Positions 35,589-44,124 are shown, numbered from the stretch's first letter. The stretch: DNA of 64,000 bases from Corynebacterium suranareeae (GCF_002355155.1 NZ_AP017369.1:3472001-3536000); one strand, 5' to 3'. Translations and numbers: made by a program. Notes: generated by a model not told the origin, from the letters alone.

Positions 35589-36608
35589 TTAGGAGCCGAG
35601 GATCCTTTCGATGTCATTGAGCACTTCGTTCGCCCCGATTGGGCCTAGGCCCATGAACCAGCTTTCGTCATTAACTTCCAAAGCATGCCCCTCCTGGATG
35701 GCGGGGAGATTGTGCCACAGGTCATTGGACAGCACATTGTCTCGCTCAGTGGCCTCGGGTTTTCCGTAGGTGGAGTAGAACAACCAATCGCCGTTGGCGT
35801 CGGCGATGTTTTCGGGGGAGATTTCCACGGCTAGATCATCGACGTTTTGGATTTCTGGGCGTGAAAGTCCCAGGTCCTGCAAGATCACGCCAATGAATGA
35901 GAGGTTTCCGTACAGGCGGGTGCGGCCTGGCATGAACCGGACGAGGGAAATTTCTGGGCTGCCGTCGATGGACTCGCGGACTTGATCCACGCGGGTTTGA
36001 TAATCATTAAGAATGGTCACGGCCTGCTCTTCAAGTCCAAGGGCATCGGCGGTGAGAAGGAAATTTTCCTTCCATGGGAATCCGGGGCGAATACTCAACA
36101 CGGTCGGTGCGATTTGCGCCAGCTGTTCGTAGGAATCATCCACGCGCAACTTGCTGCCCAAGATCAGATCCGGCTCTAAAGCTGCGATGGCTTCAAAATT
36201 GAGATCATCATTTGTGCCAATTACCTGCACGTTTTCCAGCTGATCTGCAAGGTATTCAGGCTGACTGGAGGCATCTTTAGGACTGGAAATTCCCACGGGA
36301 GTAACCCCAAGGCTTAAAACTTGATCGATTTCTCCGCTGTCTAGAACCACTACTCGTTCAGGGCGGCTCTCAATTGTCGTTTCACCACGTGAATGCACAA
36401 TTGTGCGGGGGAATGCACCTGGTTCAGCATCACTTCCAAGGGCTGCGGTGGCGGAATCAGCGGTGGAAAACAGTCGACCACCAACAGCCACATCATCGCT
36501 GGTGCTTGCTTCTTCATTATTAGCTGTGGCGCACCCAGAAAGCCCCAAAGCTAATACTGTGCCGATGATAAGTGCACTCCGAGAAAGAGATTTGTGAATA
36601 AAATTCAT
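35589..36608 (-). CDS. Iron-siderophore ABC transporter substrate-binding lipoprotein
   Basis: The 339-residue protein has a signal peptide ending in the lipobox LGLSGC, then the FecB/TroA fold: TTIESRPERVVVLDSGEIDQVLSLGVTPVG, NFEAIAALEPDLILGSKLR, FLLTADALGLEEQA and the C-terminal LSNDLWHNLPAIQEGHALEV. It binds ferric siderophores outside the membrane. No permease or ATPase gene is adjacent, so it must use partners encoded elsewhere. Expression is expected to be iron-controlled, but no convincing DtxR box was found. Confidence 0.87.
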   Translation of the reverse strand: MNFIHKSLSRSALIIGTVLALGLSGCATANNEEASTSDDVAVGGRLFSTADSATAALGSDAEPGAFPRTIVHSRGETTIESRPERVVVLDSGEIDQVLSLGVTPVGISSPKDASSQPEYLADQLENVQVIGTNDDLNFEAIAALEPDLILGSKLRVDDSYEQLAQIAPTVLSIRPGFPWKENFLLTADALGLEEQAVTILNDYQTRVDQVRESIDGSPEISLVRFMPGRTRLYGNLSFIGVILQDLGLSRPEIQNVDDLAVEISPENIADANGDWLFYSTYGKPEATERDNVLSNDLWHNLPAIQEGHALEVNDESWFMGLGPIGANEVLNDIERILGS

Positions 36609-36796
36609 GCGAAAATACTAACGTATGAAACTAAGGCATGGCGAGGCTTAGACATTTTGCGACCATGAAAAAAGTTGGCAGCTATGAAAAACGTTCTGAC
36701 CAGTATCTTTAATGCGATTGGAATGAGAAACGTAGGCTGGGCGTTCAACATAAGTACCTATTTTTTAGCGTTTTAAGCGGCGAGAGGAACACCACC

Positions 36797-37774
36797 ATGC
36801 GCGCAATCATTCACAACACCTTCGGCAATCCCGCTGATGTTTTACAGGTCACCGAGAAGGAAATCCCCACTCCCGGCGCAGGTCAAGTACGTATTCGGGT
36901 AACGCTGGCAACCATCCACAACCACGATTTGTGGACCGTTAAAGGCAGCTACGGCTTCGTCCCAGATCTGCCGGCCGCAGCGGGCACCGAGGCAGTCGGC
37001 ATCATCGACGCCCTCGGCGACGGCGTCGAAGGTTTCCAGGTGGGCCAGCGTGTTGCCACAGGCACCAGTTTCGGCATCTGGGCGGAGTATGCGCTTATCG
37101 ACGCCTCCGGCCTCATTCCCGTACCACCACAACTACCTGACGAAAGCGCAGCGCAGCTTGTCGCAATGCCATTCAGTGCCATCAGCCTCCTTGATTTCCT
37201 AGAAATGAAACCAGGGGAGTGGCTGATCCAAAACTCCGCAAACGGTGCGGTGGGCCGCATGCTCGCGCAACTGGCACAATCGCGAGGCATTAACGTGGTC
37301 GGCTTGGTACGCCGTGACGGCGGTGTGGAAGAACTTGCTGCTCAAGGCATTACGCAGGTTGTATCCACTGAATCTGAAGGCTGGGAAAAGCAGGTAGAAG
37401 AAATCACCGGTGGCGCAAACATCGCCGTCGCCTTGGATTCTGTTGGTGGCTCATCCTCTGCAGATCTTGTAAAACTACTGGGTGAAGGTGGCACGCTGGT
37501 CTCCTTCGGCGCGATGGGCAACCCAATCATGGACATCCCTTCCGGCCCTGTGATCTTCAAGCACATCACCATCAAAGGTTTCTGGGGAAGCAAAGTCAGC
37601 CGCGAAATGCCTGCAGAGAAGAAAGCCGAACTATTCGGTGAACTTATCGCACGTATCCTGGACGGCACACTAACCCTTCCTGTCGATTCCACTTTTGATG
37701 CCGACGACATCGTCTCCGCCGTCAACGCATCCAACGCACCTGGCCGTTCCGGAAAAGTACTGATCCGGTTTTAA
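36797..37774 (+). CDS. Zinc-free MDR-family NADPH:quinone reductase
   Basis: A 325-residue medium-chain reductase. The N-terminal GroES-like domain (MRAIIHNTFGNPADVLQV, TIHNHDLWTVKGSYG) lacks the zinc-ligand cysteines. The Rossmann domain has LIQNSANGAVGRMLAQLAQSRG and VALDSVGGSSSADL; FKHITIKGFWGSK and a C-terminal GKVLIRF follow. It probably reduces quinones or enals with NADPH. The start follows GAGAGGAACACCACC. It is 21 bases upstream of a membrane-protein gene in a probable operon. Confidence 0.85.
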   Translation: MRAIIHNTFGNPADVLQVTEKEIPTPGAGQVRIRVTLATIHNHDLWTVKGSYGFVPDLPAAAGTEAVGIIDALGDGVEGFQVGQRVATGTSFGIWAEYALIDASGLIPVPPQLPDESAAQLVAMPFSAISLLDFLEMKPGEWLIQNSANGAVGRMLAQLAQSRGINVVGLVRRDGGVEELAAQGITQVVSTESEGWEKQVEEITGGANIAVALDSVGGSSSADLVKLLGEGGTLVSFGAMGNPIMDIPSGPVIFKHITIKGFWGSKVSREMPAEKKAELFGELIARILDGTLTLPVDSTFDADDIVSAVNASNAPGRSGKVLIRF

Positions 37775-37795
37775 TCCATTTTCAAAGGACCTCAC

Positions 37796-38182
37796 ATGAT
37801 CACCATCGGAGCAATTTTCGCTATCCTTGCAGCTCTCCTGCATGTTTTCATCTTCTACATGGAATCATTCGCCTGGACCGGGGAGAAAGCACGTGGAGTT
37901 TTCGGCACCACTGAACAAGAAGCTGAAAACACCAAAGAAATGGCCTACAACCAAGGCTTCTACAACTTCTTCCTGGCAGTCATCGCCGGCGCGGGTGTTG
38001 CGTTCCTCTTTGCTGGATCAACAGGAATTGGTGCAGCGCTGACACTTGCTGGAACTGGCTCAATGCTTGCAGCCGCTGTGGTGTTGGCCCTAAGCTCACC
38101 CGACAAGCGAGGCGCGGCCTTTAAACAAGGCGCATTCCCACTACTCACGGTGGTGTTCATTGTGATTGGGTTGGTTGTTTAG
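37796..38182 (+). CDS. DUF1304 family small membrane protein
   Basis: The 128-residue protein has four membrane segments. The family start LLHVFIFYMESFAW is followed by FGTTEQEAENTKEMAYNQGFYNFFLA. Function is unknown; it is often paired with redox genes, as here with the quinone reductase, and was probably acquired into the same operon (AAAGGACCTCAC leader). Confidence 0.82.
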   Translation: MITIGAIFAILAALLHVFIFYMESFAWTGEKARGVFGTTEQEAENTKEMAYNQGFYNFFLAVIAGAGVAFLFAGSTGIGAALTLAGTGSMLAAAVVLALSSPDKRGAAFKQGAFPLLTVVFIVIGLVV

Positions 38183-38194
38183 CATCTTCCTGAA

Positions 38195-38887
38195 TCACCA
38201 TTCATCAGAAAAACGCCTCTCAGGGAATTCATATCCTTGCGGGGGCTCAATTTTGAATCCAAGTTCTTTAAGCATTTCTACTGATCGAACTAAATTTTTA
38301 CGAATTATCGTATCTGTTTGTCGTTCACGGAAGACTCTTCGGCCTTCTTGTACGCGGGTTTCCCAATTAGGATTTGCTTCCGCACGAAATTCCCGAATTA
38401 CAAGTTCAACAATGTCTTCCAAACATACACGGTATCGATGTCCTCCCATGGGAAAATGAACATCTTGTTGCTGTGCTGCTATGTCATACCTTCCAGCACG
38501 TGCAAGTAGAATAGCCAAGGGAAGCGATTCGGAATGAAACTGAAAATGTTGGACAGGCTTATTTCGAGCATGTCGTTCATACTCAAACCGCACAATGGGA
38601 ATAGGACGCTTATTTGCCTTAAACTCAACTTTGAAGCTGCTGCTCTCAACAGCTAAGTGTTTTCCTGTTGAATTCGCGCACAAATAGTACCCACAGCTAA
38701 TCGAAGCTCTATTACTTCGATCTTTTCCTAAATAAAGAACTTTCGAAGCCTCAAAATTAGCTCGAAGCCCTTCAGTTGCTACTGTTCCTTGGCGAAAGCC
38801 AGTTTCACCAGGTAGACATGTATCTAATAGATCTTTAATATCCAAGGCAAATTCTGTAGCCTGCCGTTGGAAGTCAAGTACGTCCAC
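38195..38887 (-). CDS. Unknown protein, downstream member of a two-gene pair
   Basis: A 230-residue soluble protein that I do not recognise. Visible features are an N-terminal amphipathic helix (MDVLDFQRQATEFALDIKDL), a central basic/aromatic part (KVEFKANKRPIPIVRFEYER, HFQFHSESLPLAILLARAG), VCLEDIVELVIREF and a charged C-terminal helix. It starts at a GTG 8 bases after the stop of a 62-residue acidic/helical protein. Base composition is AT-richer than the neighbours, consistent with transfer. The small-large pairing resembles toxin-antitoxin or defence pairs; evidence is only the layout. Confidence 0.65.
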   Translation of the reverse strand: MDVLDFQRQATEFALDIKDLLDTCLPGETGFRQGTVATEGLRANFEASKVLYLGKDRSNRASISCGYYLCANSTGKHLAVESSSFKVEFKANKRPIPIVRFEYERHARNKPVQHFQFHSESLPLAILLARAGRYDIAAQQQDVHFPMGGHRYRVCLEDIVELVIREFRAEANPNWETRVQEGRRVFRERQTDTIIRKNLVRSVEMLKELGFKIEPPQGYEFPERRFSDEW

Positions 38888-38895
38888 AGGCGAGA

Positions 38896-39084
38896 CTACC
38901 CGTTAATGAGCCAGGTGAGAGCCTTAATCCTATCGAGCAAATCTGCCTCCTCTGAACTGACAGCATCAGCATCACGCAATCGCTTTAACTGTTCAACGTC
39001 AAAGGGCTGTATCTTCTGGAGCAAATCATTCAGCTCAGCCTGGAGCTCATCGTTCGTCCGAAGTTCAAACATAGGTGCTGACAT
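38896..39084 (-). CDS. Small helical protein, upstream member of the pair
   Basis: The 62-residue acidic protein is predicted to be almost all helix, with heptad-like leucines (ELQAELNDLLQKI, EQLKRLRDAD, EEADLLDRIKALTW). The strong site TAGGAGGAATC precedes its ATG. Its end is separated by 8 bases from the 230-residue gene. It could be an antidote or adaptor; not recognised. Confidence 0.6.
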   Translation of the reverse strand: MSAPMFELRTNDELQAELNDLLQKIQPFDVEQLKRLRDADAVSSEEADLLDRIKALTWLING

Positions 39085-39451
39085 GATTCCTCCTAAAATT
39101 GCATGGAACTAGATCTAATTGTATCAACAACTGCAGCATATGATCTATTTCATTTTTTGCCAATACGGAAGTCTAAAACCACATCATCCACTTGCCTCAT
39201 TCCGCATCCCAAGAAGGACGCCATGTAGAGGAGTTAGCATTCTCAAAGTGCTGCTAGTGACAATAATCGATACAAGTGCGCGGCTCATGTTAAGCCGACA
39301 AGAATTAGCATAACCTTCAAACATCGATCTCCGATGATTCTGTATCGGAACATTTGTTTTCAATTCACAATTGAACCAGCCCGTTTGACGAAACGGGGGT
39401 AAAAAGGTGCTCTGCGATATATGGATAAGCAAAAACTCAACGCGTGATCAA

Positions 39452-39468
39452 TTTTATAATCTATATAG
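39452..39468. promoter_or_regulatory. GntR-type motif, site 3
   Basis: TTTTATAATCTATATAG matches the core of site 1 (TTATAATCTATA). It lies 170 bases upstream of the MFS gene at 39640 and precedes an ORF remnant. Confidence 0.45.
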
Positions 39469-39600
39469 CATAACCAGCGCAAAGCTGAACTGAGGAGCCT
39501 TAGGCGCCAACTTGGTGAAGTTTTAGCTCGCAAATATGCAGGGGTAGACCCGAAGTCTATTTACTCTCGATTAATTGACGTGATCCAAGTCTCTACCTAG
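39469..39600 (+). pseudogene. C-terminal gene remnant without a start
   Basis: After a TAG, the frame reads QRKAELRSLRRQLGEVLARK and on through DPKSIYSRLIDVIQVST to a stop at 39598-39600, with no ATG/GTG/TTG. The sequence looks like the end of a real protein. It lies between motif sites 3 and 4, so the upstream part may have been replaced by the promoter. The family is unknown. The rest of 39085-39451 holds no credible gene. Confidence 0.4.
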
Positions 39601-39605
39601 CCTAT

Positions 39606-39627
39606 CTTGTATCTTATAACCTATATA
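39606..39627. promoter_or_regulatory. GntR-type motif, site 4 (MFS/lactonase promoter)
   Basis: CTTGTATCTTATAACCTATA matches the reversed tctC site almost base for base (CTTGTATCTTATAATCTGTA). It lies 13-34 bases before the MFS start and its core overlaps the presumed -10, so binding would block transcription. Confidence 0.6.
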
Positions 39628-39639
39628 ACGGAGGATGGG

Positions 39640-40992
39640 ATGGGCACTTCTACCGCTAGTCACGCTGCATTTGAAAAAGCCACCGTCAAGAAGATCACCA
39701 GGCGAGTAATTCCTTTGGTCTTCATCATGTACATCATCAACTACATCGACCGAGCCAACATTGGCTATGCATCGCTACACATGAATACCGACCTGGGGCT
39801 CACCAGTCAGGCATTCGGATTCGCAGCCGGTCTGTTCTTTATTGGCTACTTCGTCTTCGAAGTTCCATCAAACGTCATGCTCGCCAAATTTGGTGCCCGC
39901 GTATGGATCGCCAGAATCCTCTTCACTTGGGGCGCGCTCGCCATGGCGATGGGATTGGTACAAAACGAATACCAACTCTATGCACTGCGTTTCCTTCTAG
40001 GTGTTGCTGAAGCCGGGTTCTTCCCAGGCATCATGATTTACCTTTCACAGTGGTTCCGCGGAAAGGATCGCGCCACCGCAACCGGACTGTTCGTTGCATC
40101 CATTCCGGTGTCCTACATCATTGCTGCACCTTTGAGTACATTCATCATGGATCACGTTCATTGGTTCGACTTTGCTGGATGGCGTTGGATGTTTATCATC
40201 GAAGGCGCTCCGGCAGTACTGCTGGGTTTTGTCTGCCTCTTCTACCTGGTGGAACACCCTAAGGATGCAAAATGGTTGACCGAAAAAGAACGCAACTGGA
40301 TTGTCGGAGAACTCGAAGCTGAAGAAGCTGCCAAGACTGATCCTTCACAACACCTCTCCGTGTTTAAAACACTAGCCAACCCAAAGGTGCTGTACCTGGG
40401 CGCTATCTACTTTGTGTACCAAGTAGGAAGCCTCGGTGTGGGCTACTGGCTACCGCAAATTATCAAGGGACTATCTGGAAACCTTCAGGCATGGCAAATT
40501 GGTCTGCTTGGAATGATCCCTTATGCCTTTGCCACCGCGGTGATGATCTGGTGGTCAGCCCGGTCTGATCGCCTCAACGAACGAAAACTGCATAGTTGGT
40601 TACCCATGGGTATTGCCGCAATCGCAATGTTTGCTGCCGCTCTGCTTTCTTCCACCACTTTGGTTATCATCTCCATCTCGATTGCTTTGGCTGGTCTCTA
40701 CTCCTTCAAATCTCCATTCTGGGCAGTCCCAAGCCAGTTCTTGTCTATCGCAACAGCAGGTACGGCCATTGCGGCGATTAACTCCATCGGTAACCTCGGT
40801 GGATTCGTGGGCCCATTTGTCCAAGGAATGATCGTTGATGCCACAGGTTCCCCAACAATTGGCTTGCTCTTCTTCGCCGTACTGCTGGTGATTGCCACCA
40901 TCATGATGTTCGGTATGAAATTGGCACCGACGAAATCCACCGAAGCGGAAGGAAACGTCGAAAAGCAAAAAGCCCACGAGGCAACCGCATGA
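39640..40992 (+). CDS. MFS transporter, anion:cation symporter (ACS) family
   Basis: A 450-residue protein with 12 segments. MYIINYIDRANIGYASLHM is the family's segment 1, then FFIGYFVFEVPSNVMLAKFGARVWIARI, GVAEAGFFPGIMIYLSQWF and a central LVEHPKDAKWLTEKERNWI. ACS members carry hexuronates, phthalate, tartrate or other organic anions. The start follows GGAGG at 5 bases. Its stop overlaps the lactonase start (ATGA). A GntR-type motif in front links it to the tctCBA/aconitase cassette. Confidence 0.85.
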   Translation: MGTSTASHAAFEKATVKKITRRVIPLVFIMYIINYIDRANIGYASLHMNTDLGLTSQAFGFAAGLFFIGYFVFEVPSNVMLAKFGARVWIARILFTWGALAMAMGLVQNEYQLYALRFLLGVAEAGFFPGIMIYLSQWFRGKDRATATGLFVASIPVSYIIAAPLSTFIMDHVHWFDFAGWRWMFIIEGAPAVLLGFVCLFYLVEHPKDAKWLTEKERNWIVGELEAEEAAKTDPSQHLSVFKTLANPKVLYLGAIYFVYQVGSLGVGYWLPQIIKGLSGNLQAWQIGLLGMIPYAFATAVMIWWSARSDRLNERKLHSWLPMGIAAIAMFAAALLSSTTLVIISISIALAGLYSFKSPFWAVPSQFLSIATAGTAIAAINSIGNLGGFVGPFVQGMIVDATGSPTIGLLFFAVLLVIATIMMFGMKLAPTKSTEAEGNVEKQKAHEATA

Positions 40993-42056
40993 CCCGCGCT
41001 ACGTACGCGCTGGTGGGCACCCGCACCACTGCGCGCCGGGGAACCGGCCCGGGAATCGTCGTGTACGAAGTGGTGGACAATGCATGGGTGCACCGCAGCA
41101 CGACGACTGCAACCAACCCTGGATTCCTGGCCTCACACCCAGACGTGCCTGTTGTTTATGCAGCTCACGGCGACGGAACGACCGTAAGCGCTTTCCGGCT
41201 GGGTGAAGCAGGGCAATTGGAGCTCATAAATGACGTATCGACTGAGGGCACAAACCCAGCGCATATCACCATTTCACCTGATGGCAATCACTTGCTTGGA
41301 ATCAACCACACCTCAGGAAGCTTGTTCAGCATCGCTTTAAACGCTAATAAATCTTTAGGTGAACTTGTCCAGGTGCATCATTTTGACGGCGAGCCGGGGC
41401 CACATCGCACCGACCAACCTGGCTCTAAACCACACCAGGTTGTCTTTAGCCCGGATGGAAAACTTGTGATTGTGCCCGACAAGGGGCTAGATGTTGTGCA
41501 CCTTGGGGACTTTCACGAAGCCGATGGAACCGTGGAATTTACCCGTTCGATTAGGTTGCGAGAATTCAGCGGACCCCGTCACGTGGCCGTGCATCCCACA
41601 CTTCCGGTGGTCTATGCAATTAATGAGCTGTCGTCTACAGTTGCTGTGATTTCTTTTGCAGACGGAGAAGTAAAACAGTATCTGAGCACGCTCAACGACA
41701 CCGATGTGCGAGATTCCCGGGGTGCTGGCATTGCGATTAATGCCGCGGGAACACATCTTTATGCATCGAATCGATCTGGCGCTGGAGACCACATGCCGCC
41801 GGGACCTGGAAATGACACGATTGCACATTTCCATATTCGTTCCGATGGACTCTTATCGCTTGGGGAGATACCCACGGTGCAAGGGCAACGACCTCGGTTT
41901 ATCGCACTGAACAACGACGATGAAAATCTGCTTGTTGCAATGGAAAAATCCGCCCAGATCCATGCACTTTCCTTGGATCCAAGCGGATCAATAGTGGAAG
42001 AAAAAGTTCTGGCAGACGTTGAATCCCCAGTGTGCGTTATCTTCCACACTGTTTGA
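40989..42056 (+). CDS. Lactonase-family seven-bladed propeller (6-phosphogluconolactonase/carboxymuconate cyclase type)
   Basis: The 355-residue beta-propeller of the YbhE family shows repeated blade motifs: NPGFLASHPDVPVVYAAHGD, NPAHITISPDGNHLLGINH, PHQVVFSPDGKLVIVPDKG, PRHVAVHPTLPVVYAINEL and PRFIALNNDDENLLVAMEKS. Members hydrolyse sugar lactones or cyclise muconates. It is translationally coupled to the ACS transporter, so it probably opens a lactone of the imported acid. Substrate unknown. Confidence 0.83.
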   Translation: MTRATYALVGTRTTARRGTGPGIVVYEVVDNAWVHRSTTTATNPGFLASHPDVPVVYAAHGDGTTVSAFRLGEAGQLELINDVSTEGTNPAHITISPDGNHLLGINHTSGSLFSIALNANKSLGELVQVHHFDGEPGPHRTDQPGSKPHQVVFSPDGKLVIVPDKGLDVVHLGDFHEADGTVEFTRSIRLREFSGPRHVAVHPTLPVVYAINELSSTVAVISFADGEVKQYLSTLNDTDVRDSRGAGIAINAAGTHLYASNRSGAGDHMPPGPGNDTIAHFHIRSDGLLSLGEIPTVQGQRPRFIALNNDDENLLVAMEKSAQIHALSLDPSGSIVEEKVLADVESPVCVIFHTV

Positions 42057-42857
42057 TTACTTGTTATCTTCCGCCAACCACACAGAGGTAAACGGCGCGT
42101 TGGATGCAACAGCATCCTTCACGGCGCGGGTGACTACTCGCTTAGCGGTGGTCACCGCATCAACAAAAGAGCTTCCCTTAGCAAGCTCCGCGGTGATTAC
42201 AGCTGCGAAAGTGCAACCAGCACCAGAAACGCGCTCGTTGCCGATCTTTGGTTCGGAGAAAACGTGGTAGTCGGAGCCGTCGAAAAGCACATCAACCGCG
42301 TTGTCACCTGGGAAGTCGATACCACCCTTCACAACAACGTACTGAGGTCCCTGCTCGTGAATGAGGCGGGCAGCTTCCTTCAGATCTTCAATGGTCTCCA
42401 GCTTGTCCAGTCCTGACAAGGTAGTGGCCTCAAAGTTATTAGGAGTAACCACGGTTGCTTGAGGCAACACCTTCGCGCGAAGTGCAGTGTCAGTATCAAG
42501 TGCCGCGCCAGGCTCCTGGCCCTTGCAGATCAACACAGGATCTAAAACAACATGTTTGAAGCTGTTTTCCTGCAGCGCAGTAGCCACAGTATCGATCGTT
42601 GCCGGAGTACCCAACATGCCGATCTTCACCACATCAAGATCATGCGCAGCCGTAGCAGCCTCAATCTGATTAGCAATAACTTGCGCATCAACCGGCACAA
42701 AACGGTGATTCCAATTGTCTTTAGGATCAAAGGCCACCAAGCACGTAATGGCACCAATGCCATAAACATCAAGATGCTGGAAAGTCTTCAAATCAACCTG
42801 AATGCCGGCGCCGCCGGTAGCTTCTGAACCTGCAATAACGAATGCGTAATTAACCAC
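42057..42857 (-). CDS. pdxK: Pyridoxine/pyridoxal kinase, ThiD-like
   Basis: The 266-residue ribokinase-fold kinase has AFVIAGSEATGGAGIQVDLKT, FDPKDNWNHRFVPVDA, VVLDPVLICKGQE and the catalytic NERVSGAGCTFAAVITAELA with the GAGC anion hole. The NWNH and PVxxCKG features match the Bacillus-type PdxK better than ThiD, which acts on hydroxymethylpyrimidine phosphate. It starts at a GTG. It converges on the lactonase gene with no gap. A ThiD role cannot be excluded. Confidence 0.75.
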   Translation of the reverse strand: MVNYAFVIAGSEATGGAGIQVDLKTFQHLDVYGIGAITCLVAFDPKDNWNHRFVPVDAQVIANQIEAATAAHDLDVVKIGMLGTPATIDTVATALQENSFKHVVLDPVLICKGQEPGAALDTDTALRAKVLPQATVVTPNNFEATTLSGLDKLETIEDLKEAARLIHEQGPQYVVVKGGIDFPGDNAVDVLFDGSDYHVFSEPKIGNERVSGAGCTFAAVITAELAKGSSFVDAVTTAKRVVTRAVKDAVASNAPFTSVWLAEDNK

Positions 42858-42942
42858 ACTTCAAACCTAGACCCTCACGCTTAAGATTCCGACATTACCG
42901 CCTCAAAAAATTTCAGCAGTAACCTCCCGTAGGCTAAAGAGC

Positions 42943-43290
42943 ATGCCGAAAACGATCATTGTGCGCACCGAAATTGAAATCCCCGGACACCCCACCGCCA
43001 TTCATATCGCAGAAATGCAAGAACTCCCTGAATCTGCCACTCAAGATGGTGTTGCTATGTGCAAAATGCAGCGCATTATTGAACTAGCTGGAACTGCCGA
43101 AGGTGATATCGTCACTGGTGCTGGCGTTATTGGTGGAGCAAATTTCCAACTCAATAATGAACCCAATGAAGTAGTTCCACATCCAGATACCTACGCTGAT
43201 TTTCCTGATATCAAAGCCGAAGTCATTTCAGCTGAAGCCTTTGAAGGACTGTGGTTGGAAGCTGGAGCTAAATTCCCTGGGTTGAAGTAA
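42943..43290 (+). CDS. Conserved small protein of unknown function
   Basis: A 115-residue acidic soluble protein that I do not recognise. It has MPKTIIVRTEIEIPGHPTAI at the N-terminus, two close Met-Cys-Lys residues (VAMCKMQRI), and a Gly-rich stretch GAGVIGGANF. Codon use looks like genuine coding. It stands upstream of the copper chaperone gene but is separated from it by the CsoR-like operator, so it has its own promoter. Confidence 0.65.
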   Translation: MPKTIIVRTEIEIPGHPTAIHIAEMQELPESATQDGVAMCKMQRIIELAGTAEGDIVTGAGVIGGANFQLNNEPNEVVPHPDTYADFPDIKAEVISAEAFEGLWLEAGAKFPGLK

Positions 43291-43299
43291 CCCCTTGTT

Positions 43300-43320
43300 A
43301 TATACCCCGGTGGGGTATAT
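43300..43320. promoter_or_regulatory. CsoR-type copper operator
   Basis: ATATACCCC, a 3-base spacer GGT, then GGGGTATAT form a perfect inverted repeat with 9-base arms. It has the TACCCC/GGGGTA core of CsoR-family operators and lies 42 bases upstream of the copper chaperone start. Confidence 0.8.
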
Positions 43321-43362
43321 TCTTTATTGTTAGAAGCTGCCAAAAGGAAAGGAGCCAATAAT

Positions 43363-43566
43363 ATGGCTATCAAGAACTACACCGTCGAAGGCATGACCTG
43401 CGAACACTGCGTTTCCTCCGTAAAAGAAGAAGTCGGAGAAGTCGCTGGCGTATCCGCAGTAGATGTCACCCTAGAAACCGGATCCGTGCAGGTCACAGGC
43501 GAAGGCTTCACCGACGAGGCTGTCGAAGCCGCCGTCACTGAGGCTGGCTACAAGGTTGTTTCATAA
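43363..43566 (+). CDS. copZ: Copper chaperone, heavy-metal-associated domain
   Basis: The 67-residue HMA-domain protein has the metal-binding MTCEHCVSSVKEEV (MxCxxC) and the C-terminal EAGYKVVS. It binds Cu(I) and passes it to an exporter; no copA is adjacent here. The ATG at 43363 follows AAAGGAGCCAATAAT; the frame extends 12 codons upstream without support. Confidence 0.9.
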   Translation: MAIKNYTVEGMTCEHCVSSVKEEVGEVAGVSAVDVTLETGSVQVTGEGFTDEAVEAAVTEAGYKVVS

Positions 43567-43593
43567 ACCTTCTCCATACCTTTCAGAAATCTA

Positions 43594-43626
43594 AAAGCCG
43601 CTCCCATTAGTAGGGCGGCTTTTTGC
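43594..43626 (+). terminator. Terminator after copZ
   Basis: AAAAGCCGC pairs with GGCGGCTTTTT, with an 11-base loop. It is a strong Rho-independent terminator. Confidence 0.85.
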
Positions 43627-43685
43627 GTTGCGACATGGCTTGGCCCAGGTTGGTGCGCGAAGTTCATTCTTGGCACTTAGGTAAA

Positions 43686-44065
43686 TTTCCGCACTAATTT
43701 GACCCAAGTCAGGAAATTGAGGTCAAGGCGTTTATTGCCCGTTTAAGGGGTTAAGTTTTTCGAATGAATGTTTGTACAGATAAGGCCTTGAAAACCCGTT
43801 AGAAGCGCTTCTGGGGAGGTATGATTTTTCAAGGTAACGGCCTAAATTTGAGAGCGACCAAACCAGGAGACCCAGAATCTTCAAAAACTTAAATGTTGGG
43901 TCTCTGTGTTTGGTACCTAGCGCGATACACCAAACTAGGAGACCCAGAAACGTCGAAAAAGTGATTCCTGGGTCTCTGTGTTTGGTCCTATGCAGCCAAG
44001 CGTAAGAACGCCTAAAACCACACGGGGTAAACAATTATTTCCGCACTAATTTGACCCAAGTCAGG
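43686..44065. repeat. Structured intergenic repeat, copy B, with flanking 28-base direct repeats
   Basis: It has the same module (core 43786-43842) and twin hairpins (43858-43914 and 43928-43987) as copy A at 8906-9260, in the same orientation. A perfect 28-base direct repeat flanks it (43686-43713 and 44038-44065, including GCACTAATTTGACCCAAGTC). Copy A keeps only a degenerate form of the right one. No gene lies in 43627-44152. Confidence 0.82.
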
Positions 44066-44076
44066 GCCCAAGTCAG

Positions 44077-44124
44077 AAAAAAGCCACCCTCACTCCGTGC
44101 TGAAACGGGGAGTGGGTGGCTTTT
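44077..44124. terminator. Bidirectional terminator
   Basis: AAAAGCCACCC...CACTCC pairs with GGGAGTG...GGTGGCTTTT, with A and T runs on both sides. It would end the azlC-azlD operon arriving on the reverse strand. Confidence 0.8.

Noticed and set aside
36630..36660. CTAAG...CTTAG inverted repeat upstream of the siderophore-binding gene as a DtxR box
   Set aside because: The core does not match the DtxR consensus (TTAGGTTAGSCTAACC), so iron control is plausible but not shown.
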